32,873 nt of DNA from Leidyana gryllorum EB-2025a (GCA_048772705.1 JBLWGC010000052.1:1-32873); one strand, 5' to 3'. Positions 13,890 through 21,662 are shown, counted from the stretch's first letter. Notes: generated by a model not told the origin, from the letters alone. Program-made: numbers and translations.

Positions 13890-13961
13890 GCCTTCTTAGC
13901 TTAGGGGCAGAGCGTTTGCTTCGTGAGCGAGACGGCGGCGGCTCGATTCCGACAGAAGGCC
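13890..13961 (+). tRNA. tRNA-Thr(CGT), degenerate
   Basis: Acceptor GCCTTCT/AGAAGGC is perfect. Loop TTCGTGA on TTTGC/GCGAG, and T arm GGCGGCTCGATTCCGAC with clashes. Confidence 0.78.
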
Positions 13962-14073
13962 TTGATGCATCGATAGGCTCTCTAACAACGGCTGTCACCA
14001 CGTACAAGATGCAGCAAGAACTCACGCCTGAAACCCCAGAATGGTACCTCAATCAACCATCTGCCATCTTCTC

Positions 14074-14144
14074 TGCATCTGCCGCGAATCGGACCTGGGT
14101 CGTCTCGGCGGCAACGACACAGTCTACCCCTAGACCACAGATGC
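14074..14144 (-). tRNA. tRNA-Gly(GCC), degenerate
   Basis: Acceptor intact and loop TTGCCGC reads GCC, but the anticodon stem and T-stem (CCCAGGTCCGATTCGCGG) have several clashes. Confidence 0.75.
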
Positions 14145-14283
14145 GTGACACCTCCATTCCTGAATACAAGGCGATGAGTCCGGACTACTCTAGGCCGTCC
14201 AACTTAGGGCGGTACGTAAAAACCAGGCTCATCGAATATGTGTTTCCAAAGACACACGCCCCTTTCGCAGCCAAAAGCTCCGT

Positions 14284-14356
14284 GCAGCCATGGTCTAGTG
14301 GTCACGACGTCTGCTTAACACGCAGAAGGTCCCGAGTTCAATCCTCGGTGGCTGTA
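14284..14356 (+). tRNA. tRNA-Val(AAC)
   Basis: All arms pair; loop TTAACAC gives AAC, read as IAC. T-loop TTCAATC. The directly duplicated gene at 21966 is Val-CAC. Confidence 0.95.
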
Positions 14357-14408
14357 ACACGCATCGTTCAGACGAGCATCACGAAATCTAGAGCGGAAGA
14401 CGATCTGT

Positions 14409-14480
14409 CTCCGAGACCGGGAATCGAACCCGGGTCTTCCGCGTGACAGTCGGAAATACTAACCACTATACTATCTCGGA
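14409..14480 (-). tRNA. tRNA-Asp(GTC)
   Basis: Acceptor and T arm are perfect; loop CTGTCAC; stem TCCGA/GCGGA has one A-G clash. Confidence 0.92.
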
Positions 14481-14573
14481 CGCTCCGAACACACCGGCCT
14501 GAAACCCCAAAAGTCCTTCCATCTTGAGATCCAGGGATAGAAAACGCGTGGAGCGGCGAGCCAACAACATCCC

Positions 14574-14653
14574 GGCAAGATGACCGAGTGGTCTGAGGCG
14601 CTGTGCTCAGACCGGAGTCCGAAAGGTCGTGGGTTCGAATCCCACTTTTGTCA
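14574..14653 (+). tRNA. tRNA-Leu(CAG)
   Basis: Loop CTCAGAC gives CAG. Acceptor GGCAAGA/TTTTGTC has a G-U. D arm GACCGAGTGGTCTGAGGC, and stem CTGTG/CGGAG has one clash. A second Leu-CAG sublineage, distinct from 8708. Confidence 0.9.
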
Positions 14654-14689
14654 GGCTGCGCCCCAAACGGGAAAAACATAGAGTCCGGT

Positions 14690-14761
14690 TGAGCCCAGAG
14701 TGATTCGAACACCCAACCTTCTGATCTGGAGTCAGACGCGCTACCGTTGCCCCATAGGCCC
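14690..14761 (-). tRNA. tRNA-Trp(CCA)
   Basis: Acceptor GGGCCTA/TGGGCTC, loop CTCCAGA (CCA) on CTGA/TCAG, T-loop TTCGAAT. The D-loop has GGGGCAACGG where 22376 has GGCGCAACGG, weakening the D stem. A T5 run lies about 12 bases past its 3' end. Confidence 0.93.
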
Positions 14762-14788
14762 AAAACCATCCCCCGTTCCAGACTCATT

Positions 14789-14848
14789 TACCGGCAATCG
14801 GCCCGCTTCTTACGCGTGACATGCGAAAATAGTAACCACTATGAACGC
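14789..14848 (-). pseudogene. tRNA-Asp pseudogene
   Basis: GTGACATGCGAAAATAGTAACC matches the Asp middle; the 5' acceptor is lost and the T arm is degraded. Copies at 20739 and 22474 keep the 5' end. Confidence 0.8.
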
Positions 14849-14925
14849 TCTGAACACGCCACGGACATTCCATTCGTTCAGAAAACGGCCGTTACCGTGT
14901 ACGAGCTTCAACAACAAGGTGTCAC

Positions 14926-14996
14926 GCATCTGTGGTCTAGTGGTAGAATGTCTCGTTGCCATCGAGACGACCCGGGTTCGATTCCCGGCAGATGCA
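14926..14996 (+). tRNA. tRNA-Gly(GCC)
   Basis: Complete; identical to 826-896. Confidence 0.97.
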
Positions 14997-15071
14997 GATG
15001 ACACATGGTTGCTTTTCCACCATTCAGAAATTCAAGCGTGAGTTGGTGTTTAACCCTCCAACCACATCGCA

Positions 15072-15153
15072 CGACAACTGCTGGATTTGAACCAGCGCGG
15101 GCCCGGCCCAGTAGATTTCTAGTCTACCCCCTTAACCACTCGGGCAAGTTGCC
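15072..15153 (-). tRNA. tRNA-Ser(AGA)
   Basis: Complete; loop CTAGAAA, variable arm GGGCCGGGCCC. In the related module at 22620-22847 the Ser gene is CGA. Confidence 0.95.
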
Positions 15154-15223
15154 GTTGTCCAACTTGGCATTTTGCGGCCAATGGCTTCACATACGGTTCA
15201 GCAAGCTTTACTAGGACTGCTCG

Positions 15224-15287
15224 CGCCGCCGGAACCCGCGGTTCTCCCTTCAAAAGTCTTGCGCTCTACCGACGGAGTTGGGGCGGC
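15224..15287 (-). pseudogene. tRNA-Lys pseudogene (TTT)
   Basis: Same 64-base defective form as 2063-2126. Confidence 0.85.
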
Positions 15288-15385
15288 AAGAAAGCTCGGA
15301 CTTGGTAACAAATTCCAGTCGTATTGATGGTGGAATCTTTCCGAGACGGTTCGGCTCTCGGCCGAAGCCTAAACTCGAGCACTTG

Positions 15386-15458
15386 TACACTGTAGTCTAA
15401 GTGGCTAGGATATGCCGCTTTCACCCGCACGATCCGGGTTCGAGTCCCGGCAGTGGAA
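15386..15458 (+). tRNA. tRNA-Glu(TTC)
   Basis: Loop CTTTCAC, T arm perfect. Acceptor TACACTG/CAGTGGA loses pair 2 and stem TGCCG/CCGCA has a C-C clash. Confidence 0.87.
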
Positions 15459-15534
15459 GTCATTGAAGTACTCGAGCAAAGTGCTCCACTAATCTCCGTC
15501 AGTAGCCATCGTTTCGTTATCTCCAACTTACATT

Positions 15535-15606
15535 GCCTTCGAAGCTTAGGGGCAGAGCGTTCGCTTCGTAAGCGAGAAGGCGCCGGCTCGATTCCGGCAG
15601 AAGGCT
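15535..15606 (+). tRNA. tRNA-Thr(CGT)
   Basis: Loop TTCGTAA; acceptor GCCTTCG/AGAAGGC has a G-A at pair 7; T-arm GCCGGCTCGATTCCGGC. Confidence 0.9.
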
Positions 15607-15673
15607 TTGATGCATCGATAGGCTTATAAAGAATGGCTGTCACCAGGTACAAGAGTCAACAGGATCGTGTTCT

Positions 15674-15744
15674 GCATCTGTGGTCTAGTGGAAGAGTCTC
15701 TCGCTGCCATCAAGATAACCCGTGTGCGATTCCCGACAGATGCA
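15674..15744 (+). pseudogene. tRNA-Gly, degenerate (GCC)
   Basis: Acceptor pairs perfectly and loop CTGCCAT reads GCC, but the B box is GTGTGCGATTCC and the 3' anticodon stem is CAAGA. Confidence 0.78.
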
Positions 15745-15782
15745 AAACGATAGCATGATGAGTTTGTCGGCGATTTCGATTC

Positions 15783-15855
15783 CGACCCTGGAAAGGAGCG
15801 AACTCTCGACGTCAGGATTATGAGACCTACGCGCTACCGACTGCGCTACACTCCC
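15783..15855 (-). pseudogene. elongator tRNA-Met, degenerate (CAT)
   Basis: D arm, loop CTCATAA and most of the T stem are intact, but the T-loop is TTCGCTC (A58 lost) and the 3' acceptor CAGGGTC does not pair with GGGAGTG. Confidence 0.8.
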
Positions 15856-15930
15856 CCCCGACTGTCTCCGAACAATCACCCGAACCCAGAACCATGCTGC
15901 CAGGCAGGTTGGGTCAAGATACAACAAAGT

Positions 15931-16002
15931 GGGCTGTTCTGGGAATCGAACCCAGCACTCCTTCCACCCTAAGGAAGGATCATACCACTAGACCAAACAG
16001 CT
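15931..16002 (-). tRNA. tRNA-Pro(AGG)
   Basis: Loop TTAGGGT. Acceptor begins AGCTGTT, so pair 1 is A-C; one T-stem clash. The inverted twin at 8105 is Pro-CGG. Confidence 0.88.
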
Positions 16003-16090
16003 GACTGGTCGGTGGTGCAATCTGCGGGTAGAGTCGAGAGAGTGGTGATGCTATGTTGACAACCGATAAATGCGATGGGGACTGCACGTC

Positions 16091-16162
16091 GGGCGACTGG
16101 CTCAGCTGGTAGAGCGCTCGTTTAGCATGCGAAAGGTATGGGATCGATGTCCAGGTCGTCCA
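16091..16162 (+). tRNA. tRNA-Ala(AGC)
   Basis: Loop TTAGCAT; G3:U70 present. One base is missing before the T stem (GGTATGGG) and the stem CTCGT/GCGAA is weaker. Confidence 0.87.
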
Positions 16163-16271
16163 AACTCCGTACGGCTGCACCTGCCGCTATGTATTTACCG
16201 AGTTGAGAGCCTTTGATTGTGCCCTGTGGCCCTTGGATAGACTTTGGCATCGCAATACGGTCTAGGGTGCC

Positions 16272-16337
16272 TGAGACCGCGGACCTGCGACTTAGTATTT
16301 AACAATCACACGCTTTGCCCACTGCGCTACAAGAGCC
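16272..16337 (-). pseudogene. tRNA-Asn pseudogene (GTT)
   Basis: Loop TTGTTAA and GTCGCAGGTCC remain. The anticodon stem is broken and the second T-stem strand and acceptor are missing. Confidence 0.8.
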
Positions 16338-16435
16338 AGTTGAATATTTTGGAGGTTAGTAGAAAAACCCGTTTTGCATGTGTGGGGAAGCTCTAGTCCG
16401 GATGGCTCCATCAACTCTTTGAGAAGGGCTAAATC

Positions 16436-16507
16436 GGTTGCGTGGTGTAGTGGTTAGCACTGGAGACTTTGAATCTCCCGACCTGGGTTCGATTCCCGGC
16501 GCGACCT
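16436..16507 (+). tRNA. tRNA-Gln(TTG)
   Basis: Acceptor GGTTGCG/CGCGACC, stem GGAGA/TCTCC with loop CTTTGAA (TTG) for CAA, perfect T-arm CCTGGGTTCGATTCCCGG. The equivalents at 10175 and 21829 are CTG. Confidence 0.95.
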
Positions 16508-16570
16508 TGAAACTAGTCCTCACTACTTCGTGACACCTCCCCACTTGCTTTGGTCTGCGGGACCTGCCGT

Positions 16571-16641
16571 GCAGCAATGGTCTAGTGGTTACGACGTCTG
16601 CTTCGCACGCAGAAAGTCTGAGGTGAATCCTCGGTGGTGTA
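16571..16641 (+). pseudogene. tRNA-Val pseudogene (CGC)
   Basis: Shares loop TTCGCAC with 10309, but the B box (GAGGTGAATCC) and the 3' acceptor (TGGTGT) have decayed. Confidence 0.83.
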
Positions 16642-16696
16642 ACTCCCAACTTTCAGCGAGAACCAAAGGACAGAATCTTAAGCAAAACCACCTGTG

Positions 16697-16768
16697 CTCC
16701 GAGACCGGGAATCGAACCCGGGTCTTCCGCGTGACAGGCGGAAATGCTAACCACTATACTATCTCGGA
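16697..16768 (-). tRNA. tRNA-Asp(GTC)
   Basis: Complete; all stems pair, loop CTGTCAC. Confidence 0.96.
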
Positions 16769-16859
16769 CGCTCTGAACACGCCGGCCTCCAATCCCAGAA
16801 GTCTTTCTATTTTGGCTCACGGACAAAAAACGGGTGGAGCGATGAACCAACAACACTGT

Positions 16860-16920
16860 GGCAAGATGGCCGAGATGTCTGAGGCGCTGTGCTCAGACCG
16901 CAGTCCGAAAGGGCGAGGAT
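16860..16920 (+). pseudogene. tRNA-Leu pseudogene (CAG), 3' truncated
   Basis: Acceptor 5' strand, D arm and loop CTCAGAC on CTGTG/CGCAG are intact. After AGGGCG the T arm and acceptor are replaced by unrelated sequence that is shared with the inverted copy at 32757. Confidence 0.85.
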
Positions 16921-16960
16921 CTCGGGTTGAGCCTTTCGGACCCCCGGAGCAGTTGGACGG

Positions 16961-17040
16961 CCGGGGGTTGCTCAGTTGGTAGAGCATCTGACTGTAGTGC
17001 TGGCATCAGATAGTCGGCGGTTCGATTCCGTCCCACCGGA
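16961..17040 (+). tRNA. tRNA-Tyr(GTA) with 7-base intron
   Basis: Begins C1:G72 (CCGGGGG against CCACCGG, one internal G-A), the eukaryotic tyrosine signal. Exon CTGTAG is followed by TGCTGGC, then A and the stem strand TCAGA. This places a 7-base intron at the canonical 37/38 site, give or take a base. T-arm GGCGGTTCGATTCCGTC. Confidence 0.93.
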
Positions 17041-17122
17041 AGTAGAGTGGTGATTGGCAAAGTACTAGACAGCGTTGATAGGCCAACCAGACTACTCTGG
17101 CGAGGGTTCCATCTATGTAGTT

Positions 17123-17193
17123 CGGATGGGCTGAGAATCGATCCCGGAACCTTTCGTATACCAAGCACCGTTTCATCATCTGGGCTAGCCTCC
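17123..17193 (-). pseudogene. tRNA-Ala-like pseudogene (GGT)
   Basis: Retains GCTAGCCCAGATGATGAA, GGTTCCGGGATCGATTC and CATCC from Ala. Loop TTGGTAT reads GGT and the stems do not close. Inverted twin at 32487. Confidence 0.78.
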
Positions 17194-17283
17194 CTCTGTG
17201 CCTACCTCATGACATTGAGTGATACTCCACATAGTGAGACGAGTCTCTCGACTGTACCCAGCGGGTTGAACCACCGGCTAGGC

Positions 17284-17355
17284 GGCTGTTTGGTCTAGTG
17301 GTATGATCCTTCCTTAGGGTGGAAGGAGTCCTGGGTTCGATTCCCAGAACAGCCC
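17284..17355 (+). tRNA. tRNA-Pro(AGG)
   Basis: Complete; cloverleaf as 13037-13108. Confidence 0.97.
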
Positions 17356-17489
17356 TCTTAAATGTCGGTTGACCCGATGGGATAAGCAGGTTTTAGAAGT
17401 AACACAGCCACCTCGTTACCACTTCGGCACTCAAGGCAATTAACATCTCAAAAATCGCATTTCGGCTCCCTCTTCCATGGTGCAGACTG

Positions 17490-17561
17490 AGCAGTGTAGC
17501 TCAGTGGAAGAGTGTTGGGCTCATAACCCAAAGGTCCGTCGATCGAAACGACGCACTGCTA
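17490..17561 (+). tRNA. initiator tRNA-Met(CAT)
   Basis: Complete; same sequence as 6541-6612. Confidence 0.97.
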
Positions 17562-17610
17562 AGTGTGCGCAGGAGGGAAACAGTTACAGAATTGACTGGG
17601 TCGTGAGCAA

Positions 17611-17674
17611 AGCCTTCTGCCGGAATCGAGCTGGCGCTTACGAAGCGAACGCTCTGCCCCTAAGCTTAGAAGGC
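17611..17674 (-). pseudogene. tRNA-Thr pseudogene (CGT), 8-base deletion
   Basis: Loop TTCGTAA is followed by AAGCG and then directly the T-stem, so the rest of the 3' anticodon stem and the variable loop are gone. The inverted copy at 32006 has the identical deletion, so it predates that duplication. Confidence 0.9.
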
Positions 17675-17750
17675 AATGTAAGTCGGAGATAACGAAGCGA
17701 TGGCTACTGACGGAGATTAGTGGAGCACTTTGCTCGAGTACTTCAATGAC

Positions 17751-17823
17751 TTCCACTGCCGGGACTTGAACCCGGATCGTGCGGGTGAGAGCCGCATATC
17801 CTAGCCACTTAGACTACAGTGGA
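17751..17823 (-). tRNA. tRNA-Glu(CTC)
   Basis: Complete; perfect stems, loop CTCTCAC. Confidence 0.96.
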
Positions 17824-17938
17824 CAACTCCCTCAGCTGCAGCTTTAGCCGAGAGCCGTACCCTCTTGACAAGACGTGGTTGCAATCCTGCGGTACAAAAA
17901 GGAGGATGTCTATACTAACCTGTGAACCATTGTAGCTG

Positions 17939-18011
17939 GGCCTTGTAGCTCAGTCGGCAGAGCGTGTGGCTGTTAACCACAAAGTCGCAGGTTCGAAACC
18001 CGCCAGGACCG
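17939..18011 (+). tRNA. tRNA-Asn(GTT)
   Basis: As 5984-6056, with GGCCTTG giving one C-A clash in the acceptor and one in the T stem (AAACCCGCC). Confidence 0.92.
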
Positions 18012-18126
18012 GTTTCAGAGGCACACTAAACACTGACTGCGCTGCTCTCCCAATGGCACTTGTGGTCTGCGACTCTTCAAAGATGTAAGTTTGTTTGGAT
18101 CCTGCGACGTGCAGCCGTATGTACTT

Positions 18127-18199
18127 TGGACGACCTGGGCATCGATCCCAGTACCTCTCGCATGCTAAGCGAGCGCTCTACCATTTGAGCTAGCCGCCC
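18127..18199 (-). tRNA. tRNA-Ala(AGC)
   Basis: Complete; 5' acceptor GGGCGGC, loop TTAGCAT. The inverted twin at 31481 reads CGC. Confidence 0.96.
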
Positions 18200-18259
18200 A
18201 TGCGTACAACATGGAAGACCTATTGGATGCAGTGGCTGACCGAGTGCCGATACAATGGC

Positions 18260-18339
18260 TGACAAGAGTGGGATTCGAACCCACGCCCTTTCGGACTGCG
18301 GCCTAAACACAGCGCCTTAGACCACTCGGCCATCTTGCC
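18260..18339 (-). tRNA. tRNA-Leu(TAG)
   Basis: Class II body as 8708 with loop TTTAGGC (TAG) for CUA. Acceptor, variable arm and T arm are intact. The inverted twin at 31341 reads AAG. Confidence 0.95.
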
Positions 18340-18427
18340 GCTGTGTTGGTTCGTCCCTCCACGCATTTTTTGTCCGTGAGCCGAAAAAGAAAGACTTCTG
18401 GGATTGGAGGCCGGCGTGTTCAGAGGG

Positions 18428-18499
18428 TCCGAGTTAGTATAGTGGTTAGTGTCTCCGCCTGTCACGCGGAAGACCCGGGTTCGATTCCCGGCCTCGAAA
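18428..18499 (+). tRNA. tRNA-Asp(GTC), weak acceptor
   Basis: Loop and T arm intact. TCCGAGT against CCTCGAA loses pairs 2 and 7, the same class of lesion as 10436. Confidence 0.82.
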
Positions 18500-18554
18500 C
18501 GCAGGTGGTTTCGCTTAAGATTGTCTTTTTTGGTGCCCGCTGAAAGTTGCGAGC

Positions 18555-18627
18555 TACAGCCACCGAGGATCGAATTCGGGACCTTCTGCGTGTGAAGCAG
18601 ACGTCGTAACCACTAGACCATGGCTGC
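18555..18627 (-). tRNA. tRNA-Val(CAC)
   Basis: Complete; T-loop side GAATTCGATCC differs by one base from 645-717. Confidence 0.94.
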
Positions 18628-18691
18628 GTGGATGGTCCCCGCAGCCCAAGAGAAGTGGCGAAGCTTCAGGGAGTAGTGAGGACCAGTTCAA

Positions 18692-18761
18692 GGGTCGCGC
18701 CGGGATCGAACCCAGGTCGGAAAATCCAAAGTGTCGAGTGCTAACCATCAAGGACGCAACC
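18692..18761 (-). pseudogene. tRNA-Gln pseudogene (TTG)
   Basis: Acceptor and T arm match Gln. The D arm is short (CCTTGATGG) and the anticodon arm CGACA-CTTTGGA-TTTTC is unpaired. Confidence 0.8.
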
Positions 18762-18912
18762 GGTTCAGCCCATCCCAGAAGAGTCGGACTAGCGCTTCCT
18801 CAACTGGACACATGCAACACGGGTCTTGTATACAGACCCCAGCGTCAAGAGTTGGATTCGAGTCGGGCAAAAACCCAATCATTCAACCAGTTGCGCTCTC
18901 CCCGAATGCTAC

Positions 18913-18994
18913 CGACAAGGGTGAGATTCGAACTCACGCGGGTGGAACCCAACGGCTTAGCAGGCCGCCGCCTTAACCACTCGGCCACCTTGCC
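18913..18994 (-). tRNA. tRNA-Ser(GCT)
   Basis: Complete; loop CTGCTAA, variable arm TGGGTTCCACCCG. Confidence 0.96.
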
Positions 18995-19103
18995 GACGAC
19001 ATCTCTTACTCGCTGGCACTTTTTCACAACGGTTTGGGGTCCTAGTCAAGCTTGCTGAACCGTATGTGACATCACTGGCCGCAAAATGCCGAGCTCGACA
19101 GGT

Positions 19104-19185
19104 GGCAACTTGCCCGAGTGGTTAAGGGGGTAGACTCGAAATCTACTGGGCCTGGCCCGCGGTGGTTCAAATCCAGCAGTTGTCG
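19104..19185 (+). tRNA. tRNA-Ser(CGA)
   Basis: Complete but for one T-stem clash (GGTGG). Loop CTCGAAA. In the homologous segment the gene at 3977 is AGA. Confidence 0.94.
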
Positions 19186-19249
19186 TGCGATGTGGTGGAA
19201 ATGATGCAATTCCCAGCATCAAAAACTCATATGGGTCGAGACAGGGAAT

Positions 19250-19321
19250 GCCTCCTTAGCTTAGGGGCAGAGCATTCGCTTTGTAAGCGAAAGGTCGCTG
19301 GTTCGATTCCGGCAGGAGGCT
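19250..19321 (+). tRNA. tRNA-Thr(TGT)
   Basis: Best Thr-TGT copy: acceptor GCCTCCT/AGGAGGC, loop TTTGTAA, T-arm GCTGGTTCGATTCCGGC. Confidence 0.96.
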
Positions 19322-19345
19322 TCAGTCATTAGCCTAAACATGGTT

Positions 19346-19401
19346 GCGATCATCCGCCCGCATTTTCGGATGGCGGCTTGCACACAGCACTCCATCTTGC
19401 C
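19346..19401 (-). pseudogene. tRNA-Leu pseudogene
   Basis: As 4221-4275 with further loss in the D arm (GGCAAGATGGAGTGCTG). No T arm. Confidence 0.78.
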
Positions 19402-19440
19402 GAAGTGTTACCCGTTTCCTGTCCGTGTTAGACAGCCTAT

Positions 19441-19640
19441 CGATGGATCAAAGGGTACAAAACCCGATAGCCTGACATGTGAAGTGGCTCTACTCCCAGA
19501 GCTGGAACTTCCGTAGTATGTGGGAGCCGCGTGTCAGCCCAACAGACTACAAAGGTTGGAGTGACGGGACAGAAAGCGAGCTGGCAACATGGCCAAATGC
19601 ACTACTTTTGAAACCTCACCACTCCTCTTGGGCTGCGGGG
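19441..19640. other. Non-tRNA stretch
   Basis: Starts with the flank seen next to Thr-CGT genes (CCTATCGATG) and then loses similarity to the rest of the array. No cloverleaf, long reading frame or repeat is visible. It ends at a Val fragment. Confidence 0.6.
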
Positions 19641-19649
19641 ACCATCCGT

Positions 19650-19676
19650 GCAGCTATGATCTAGTGGTCACGACGT
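19650..19676 (+). pseudogene. tRNA-Val 5' fragment
   Basis: GCAGCTATGATCTAGTGG through CACGACGT is Val up to the D stem. It then switches to the spacer that precedes Cys genes. Confidence 0.8.
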
Positions 19677-19740
19677 ACACGGCCGTTTTGCTTCAAGTGA
19701 GGAGGCAGGATCGAGTTGAGTGAGTATGAGGGGCAGTTCT

Positions 19741-19812
19741 GGGTACGTAGCTCAGTGGTAGAGCAGCTGACTGCAGATCAGCAAGTCCGTGGTTCAACTC
19801 CGCGCGTGCCCT
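19741..19812 (+). tRNA. tRNA-Cys(GCA)
   Basis: Best Cys copy: acceptor GGGTACG/CGTGCCC fully paired (one T-G), stem GCTGA/TCAGC with loop CTGCAGA. The T-loop TTCAACT sits in a stem with one weak pair. Confidence 0.96.
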
Positions 19813-19878
19813 GAAGATGGAATGAAACGTTCGAAGATGTTGGCTCAGCCATACCGTCATGTGATCGAGACAGGGCCT

Positions 19879-19922
19879 GCCTGGTTAGCTGAGGGGCAGA
19901 ACGCTCGCACGGGCGCGAGGGA
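19879..19922 (+). pseudogene. tRNA-Thr-like 5' fragment
   Basis: GCCTGGTTAGCTGAGGGGCAG with a decayed anticodon arm. Inverted counterpart of 13771-13812. A shorter scrap lies at about 20360-20380. Confidence 0.65.
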
Positions 19923-19949
19923 TTTTGACACTAGATGTCACAACCTCTC

Positions 19950-20022
19950 TGCCTCGGCTGTGGATCGAACACGGGACTTCCAGATCTTCAGTCTGGCGCT
20001 CTCCCAACTGAGCTACCGAGGC
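19950..20022 (-). tRNA. tRNA-Phe(GAA)
   Basis: Complete; acceptor and anticodon arms as 13672. The T stem has a weak pair (CTGTGG side). Confidence 0.95.
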
Positions 20023-20187
20023 GCTAGAAACCCTTGAAACGCGGTGAAGATAGGCACTCACCGCAGCCCTCTGTGGAGCCACTGCCCGCGGGATGTCCAA
20101 TACAACACCAAGACCACAAGTGCGGTTCAGAGAGTAGGGTTCGGCAGAACCCGGCCCTAAGAGGTTTCGAACTTATCGATGCATTAA

Positions 20188-20259
20188 AGCCTTCTGTCGG
20201 AATCGAGCCGCCGACGTCTCGTTTACGAAGCAAACGCTCTGCCCCTAAGCTTACAAGGG
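20188..20259 (-). tRNA. tRNA-Thr(CGT), degenerate
   Basis: Loop TTCGTAA on TTTGC/ACGAG; the 5' acceptor is CCCTTGT against AGAAGGC, so two or three acceptor pairs are lost. Confidence 0.72.
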
Positions 20260-20408
20260 AATCCAAGAAGGAAATCACGCATCTAAGCCCGTTGAGGGAG
20301 GTTGTTGAAGTACTCCAAGGACTTCCACTGCCCCTCATGTGATCGAGACAGGGGCTGCCTGGTTAGCTGAGGGGCGAGGAATGCTGACACCAGATGTCAC
20401 GACCTCTC

Positions 20409-20481
20409 TGCCTCGGCCGTGGATCGAACACGGGACTTCCAGATCTTCAGTCTGGCGCTCTCCCAACTGAGCTACCGAGGC
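20409..20481 (-). tRNA. tRNA-Phe(GAA)
   Basis: Complete; identical to 13672-13744 in all stems. Confidence 0.96.
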
Positions 20482-20587
20482 GCTAGAAAGTCATGGAAGG
20501 CGGTGAAAATAAGCACTTAGCGCGACCTTATGTGGGGCCAACTCAGGCATGAATTGTTGGAATGGTGAAAAACAAGCACGTGTCCTC

Positions 20588-20658
20588 TGCATCTGCCGGG
20601 AATCGAACCCGGGTCGTCTCGATGGCAACGAGACATTCTACCACTAGACCACAGATGC
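20588..20658 (-). tRNA. tRNA-Gly(GCC)
   Basis: Complete; identical to 14926-14996. It is the inverted copy of that module. Confidence 0.97.
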
Positions 20659-20738
20659 GTGACACCTTGTTGTTGAAGCTCGTACACGGTAACGGCCGTT
20701 TTCTGAACGAATGGAATGTCCGTGGCGTGTTCAGAGCG

Positions 20739-20803
20739 TCCGAGATAGCATAGTGGTTACTATTTTCGCATGTCACGCCTAAGAAGCGGGCCCGATGCCG
20801 GTA
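20739..20803 (+). pseudogene. tRNA-Asp pseudogene
   Basis: TCCGAGATAGCATAGTGG and CATGTCACG are Asp. The T arm is collapsed and the 3' acceptor is absent. Confidence 0.83.
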
Positions 20804-20830
20804 AATGAGTCTGGAACGGGGGATGGTTTT

Positions 20831-20902
20831 GAGCCTACGGCGCAACGGTAGCGCGTCTGACTCCAGATCAGAAGGTTGGGTGTTCAAATCACTCTGGGCT
20901 CA
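20831..20902 (+). tRNA. tRNA-Trp(CCA)
   Basis: Best Trp copy: acceptor GAGCCTA/TGGGCTC, D arm GGCGCAACGGTAGCGC, loop CTCCAGA, T-loop TTCAAAT. A T5 run follows about 12 bases downstream, consistent with a Pol III terminator. Confidence 0.96.
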
Positions 20903-20938
20903 ACCGGACTCTATGTTTTTCCCGTTTGGGGCGCAACC

Positions 20939-21018
20939 TGACAAAAGTGGGATTCGAAGCCACGATCTTTCGGACTCCGGTCTGAGCACAGCGCCTCAGA
21001 CCACTCGGTCACCTTGCC
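20939..21018 (-). tRNA. tRNA-Leu(CAG)
   Basis: Loop CTCAGAC. Acceptor GGCAAGG/TTTTGTC leans on G-U pairs and the T stem has one clash (GTGGCTTCG). Confidence 0.87.
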
Positions 21019-21112
21019 GGGATGTTGTTGACTCGCCGCTCCACACGTTTTCTGTGCTTGAAATCTCATAATGGAAGAACTTTTGGGGTTGGAGGCCGGC
21101 GTGTTCAGAGCG

Positions 21113-21184
21113 TCCGAGATAGTATAGTGGTTAGTATTTCCGCCTGTCACGCGGAAGACCCGGGTTCGATTCCCGGTCTCGGAG
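21113..21184 (+). tRNA. tRNA-Asp(GTC)
   Basis: Reference-quality Asp: acceptor TCCGAGA/TCTCGGA, stem TCCGC/GCGGA, loop CTGTCAC, T-arm CCGGGTTCGATTCCCGG, discriminator G. Confidence 0.97.
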
Positions 21185-21322
21185 CAGTTCCAGTCCCTCA
21201 CAACTGCTGCAACTCAGATTTTGTCTCAGCTGGTCTGGACTTCATCCGGGATTGTACGAGTGGGAGCCGCGTATAGAAGCCGACCTTGGAGAGACGTGGC
21301 ATTGAGTCAACAACTATCAGAC

Positions 21323-21394
21323 GGGCTGTTCTGGGAATCGAACCCAGGACTTCTTCCACCCGAAGGAAGAATCATACCACTAGACCAAACAGCC
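21323..21394 (-). tRNA. tRNA-Pro(CGG)
   Basis: Complete; loop TTCGGGT, identical to 7143-7214. Confidence 0.96.
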
Positions 21395-21481
21395 GGCTGT
21401 CGGTCGAGCAACCCGCTGAGTACAGTCGAGAGAGTGGTCATACGATGTTGAGAACAAAAAAATCGATGGGGTCTGCGCAAC

Positions 21482-21554
21482 GGGCGACTAGCTCAAATGG
21501 TAGAGCGCTCGCTTAGCATGCGAGAGGTACTGGGATCGATGCCCAGGTCGTCCA
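21482..21554 (+). tRNA. tRNA-Ala(AGC)
   Basis: Complete; identical to 212-284 on the opposite strand. Confidence 0.97.
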
Positions 21555-21662
21555 AACTTCGTAGTCTGCAACTGCCGCTATTTTGCTACAGAGTTGAAAG
21601 CTTTCAAGTGTGCCCTGTACCCCTTGGATAGACTCGGGCACCGCAGGATGTGTGAAGGTTGC

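Larger units (their letters stand above)
14284..15153. repeat. Val/Asp/Leu/Trp/Asp-pseudogene/Gly/Ser segment
   Basis: Directly repeated at 21966-22847. The Leu-to-Gly part also occurs inverted at 20588-21018. Confidence 0.92.
16860..18339. repeat. Segmental inverted duplication, left arm
   Basis: Order Leu-pseudogene, Tyr, Ala-like, Pro, iMet, Thr-pseudogene, Glu, Asn, Ala, Leu, with spacers, recurs reversed at 31341-32819. The right arm may run past the window. Confidence 0.92.
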
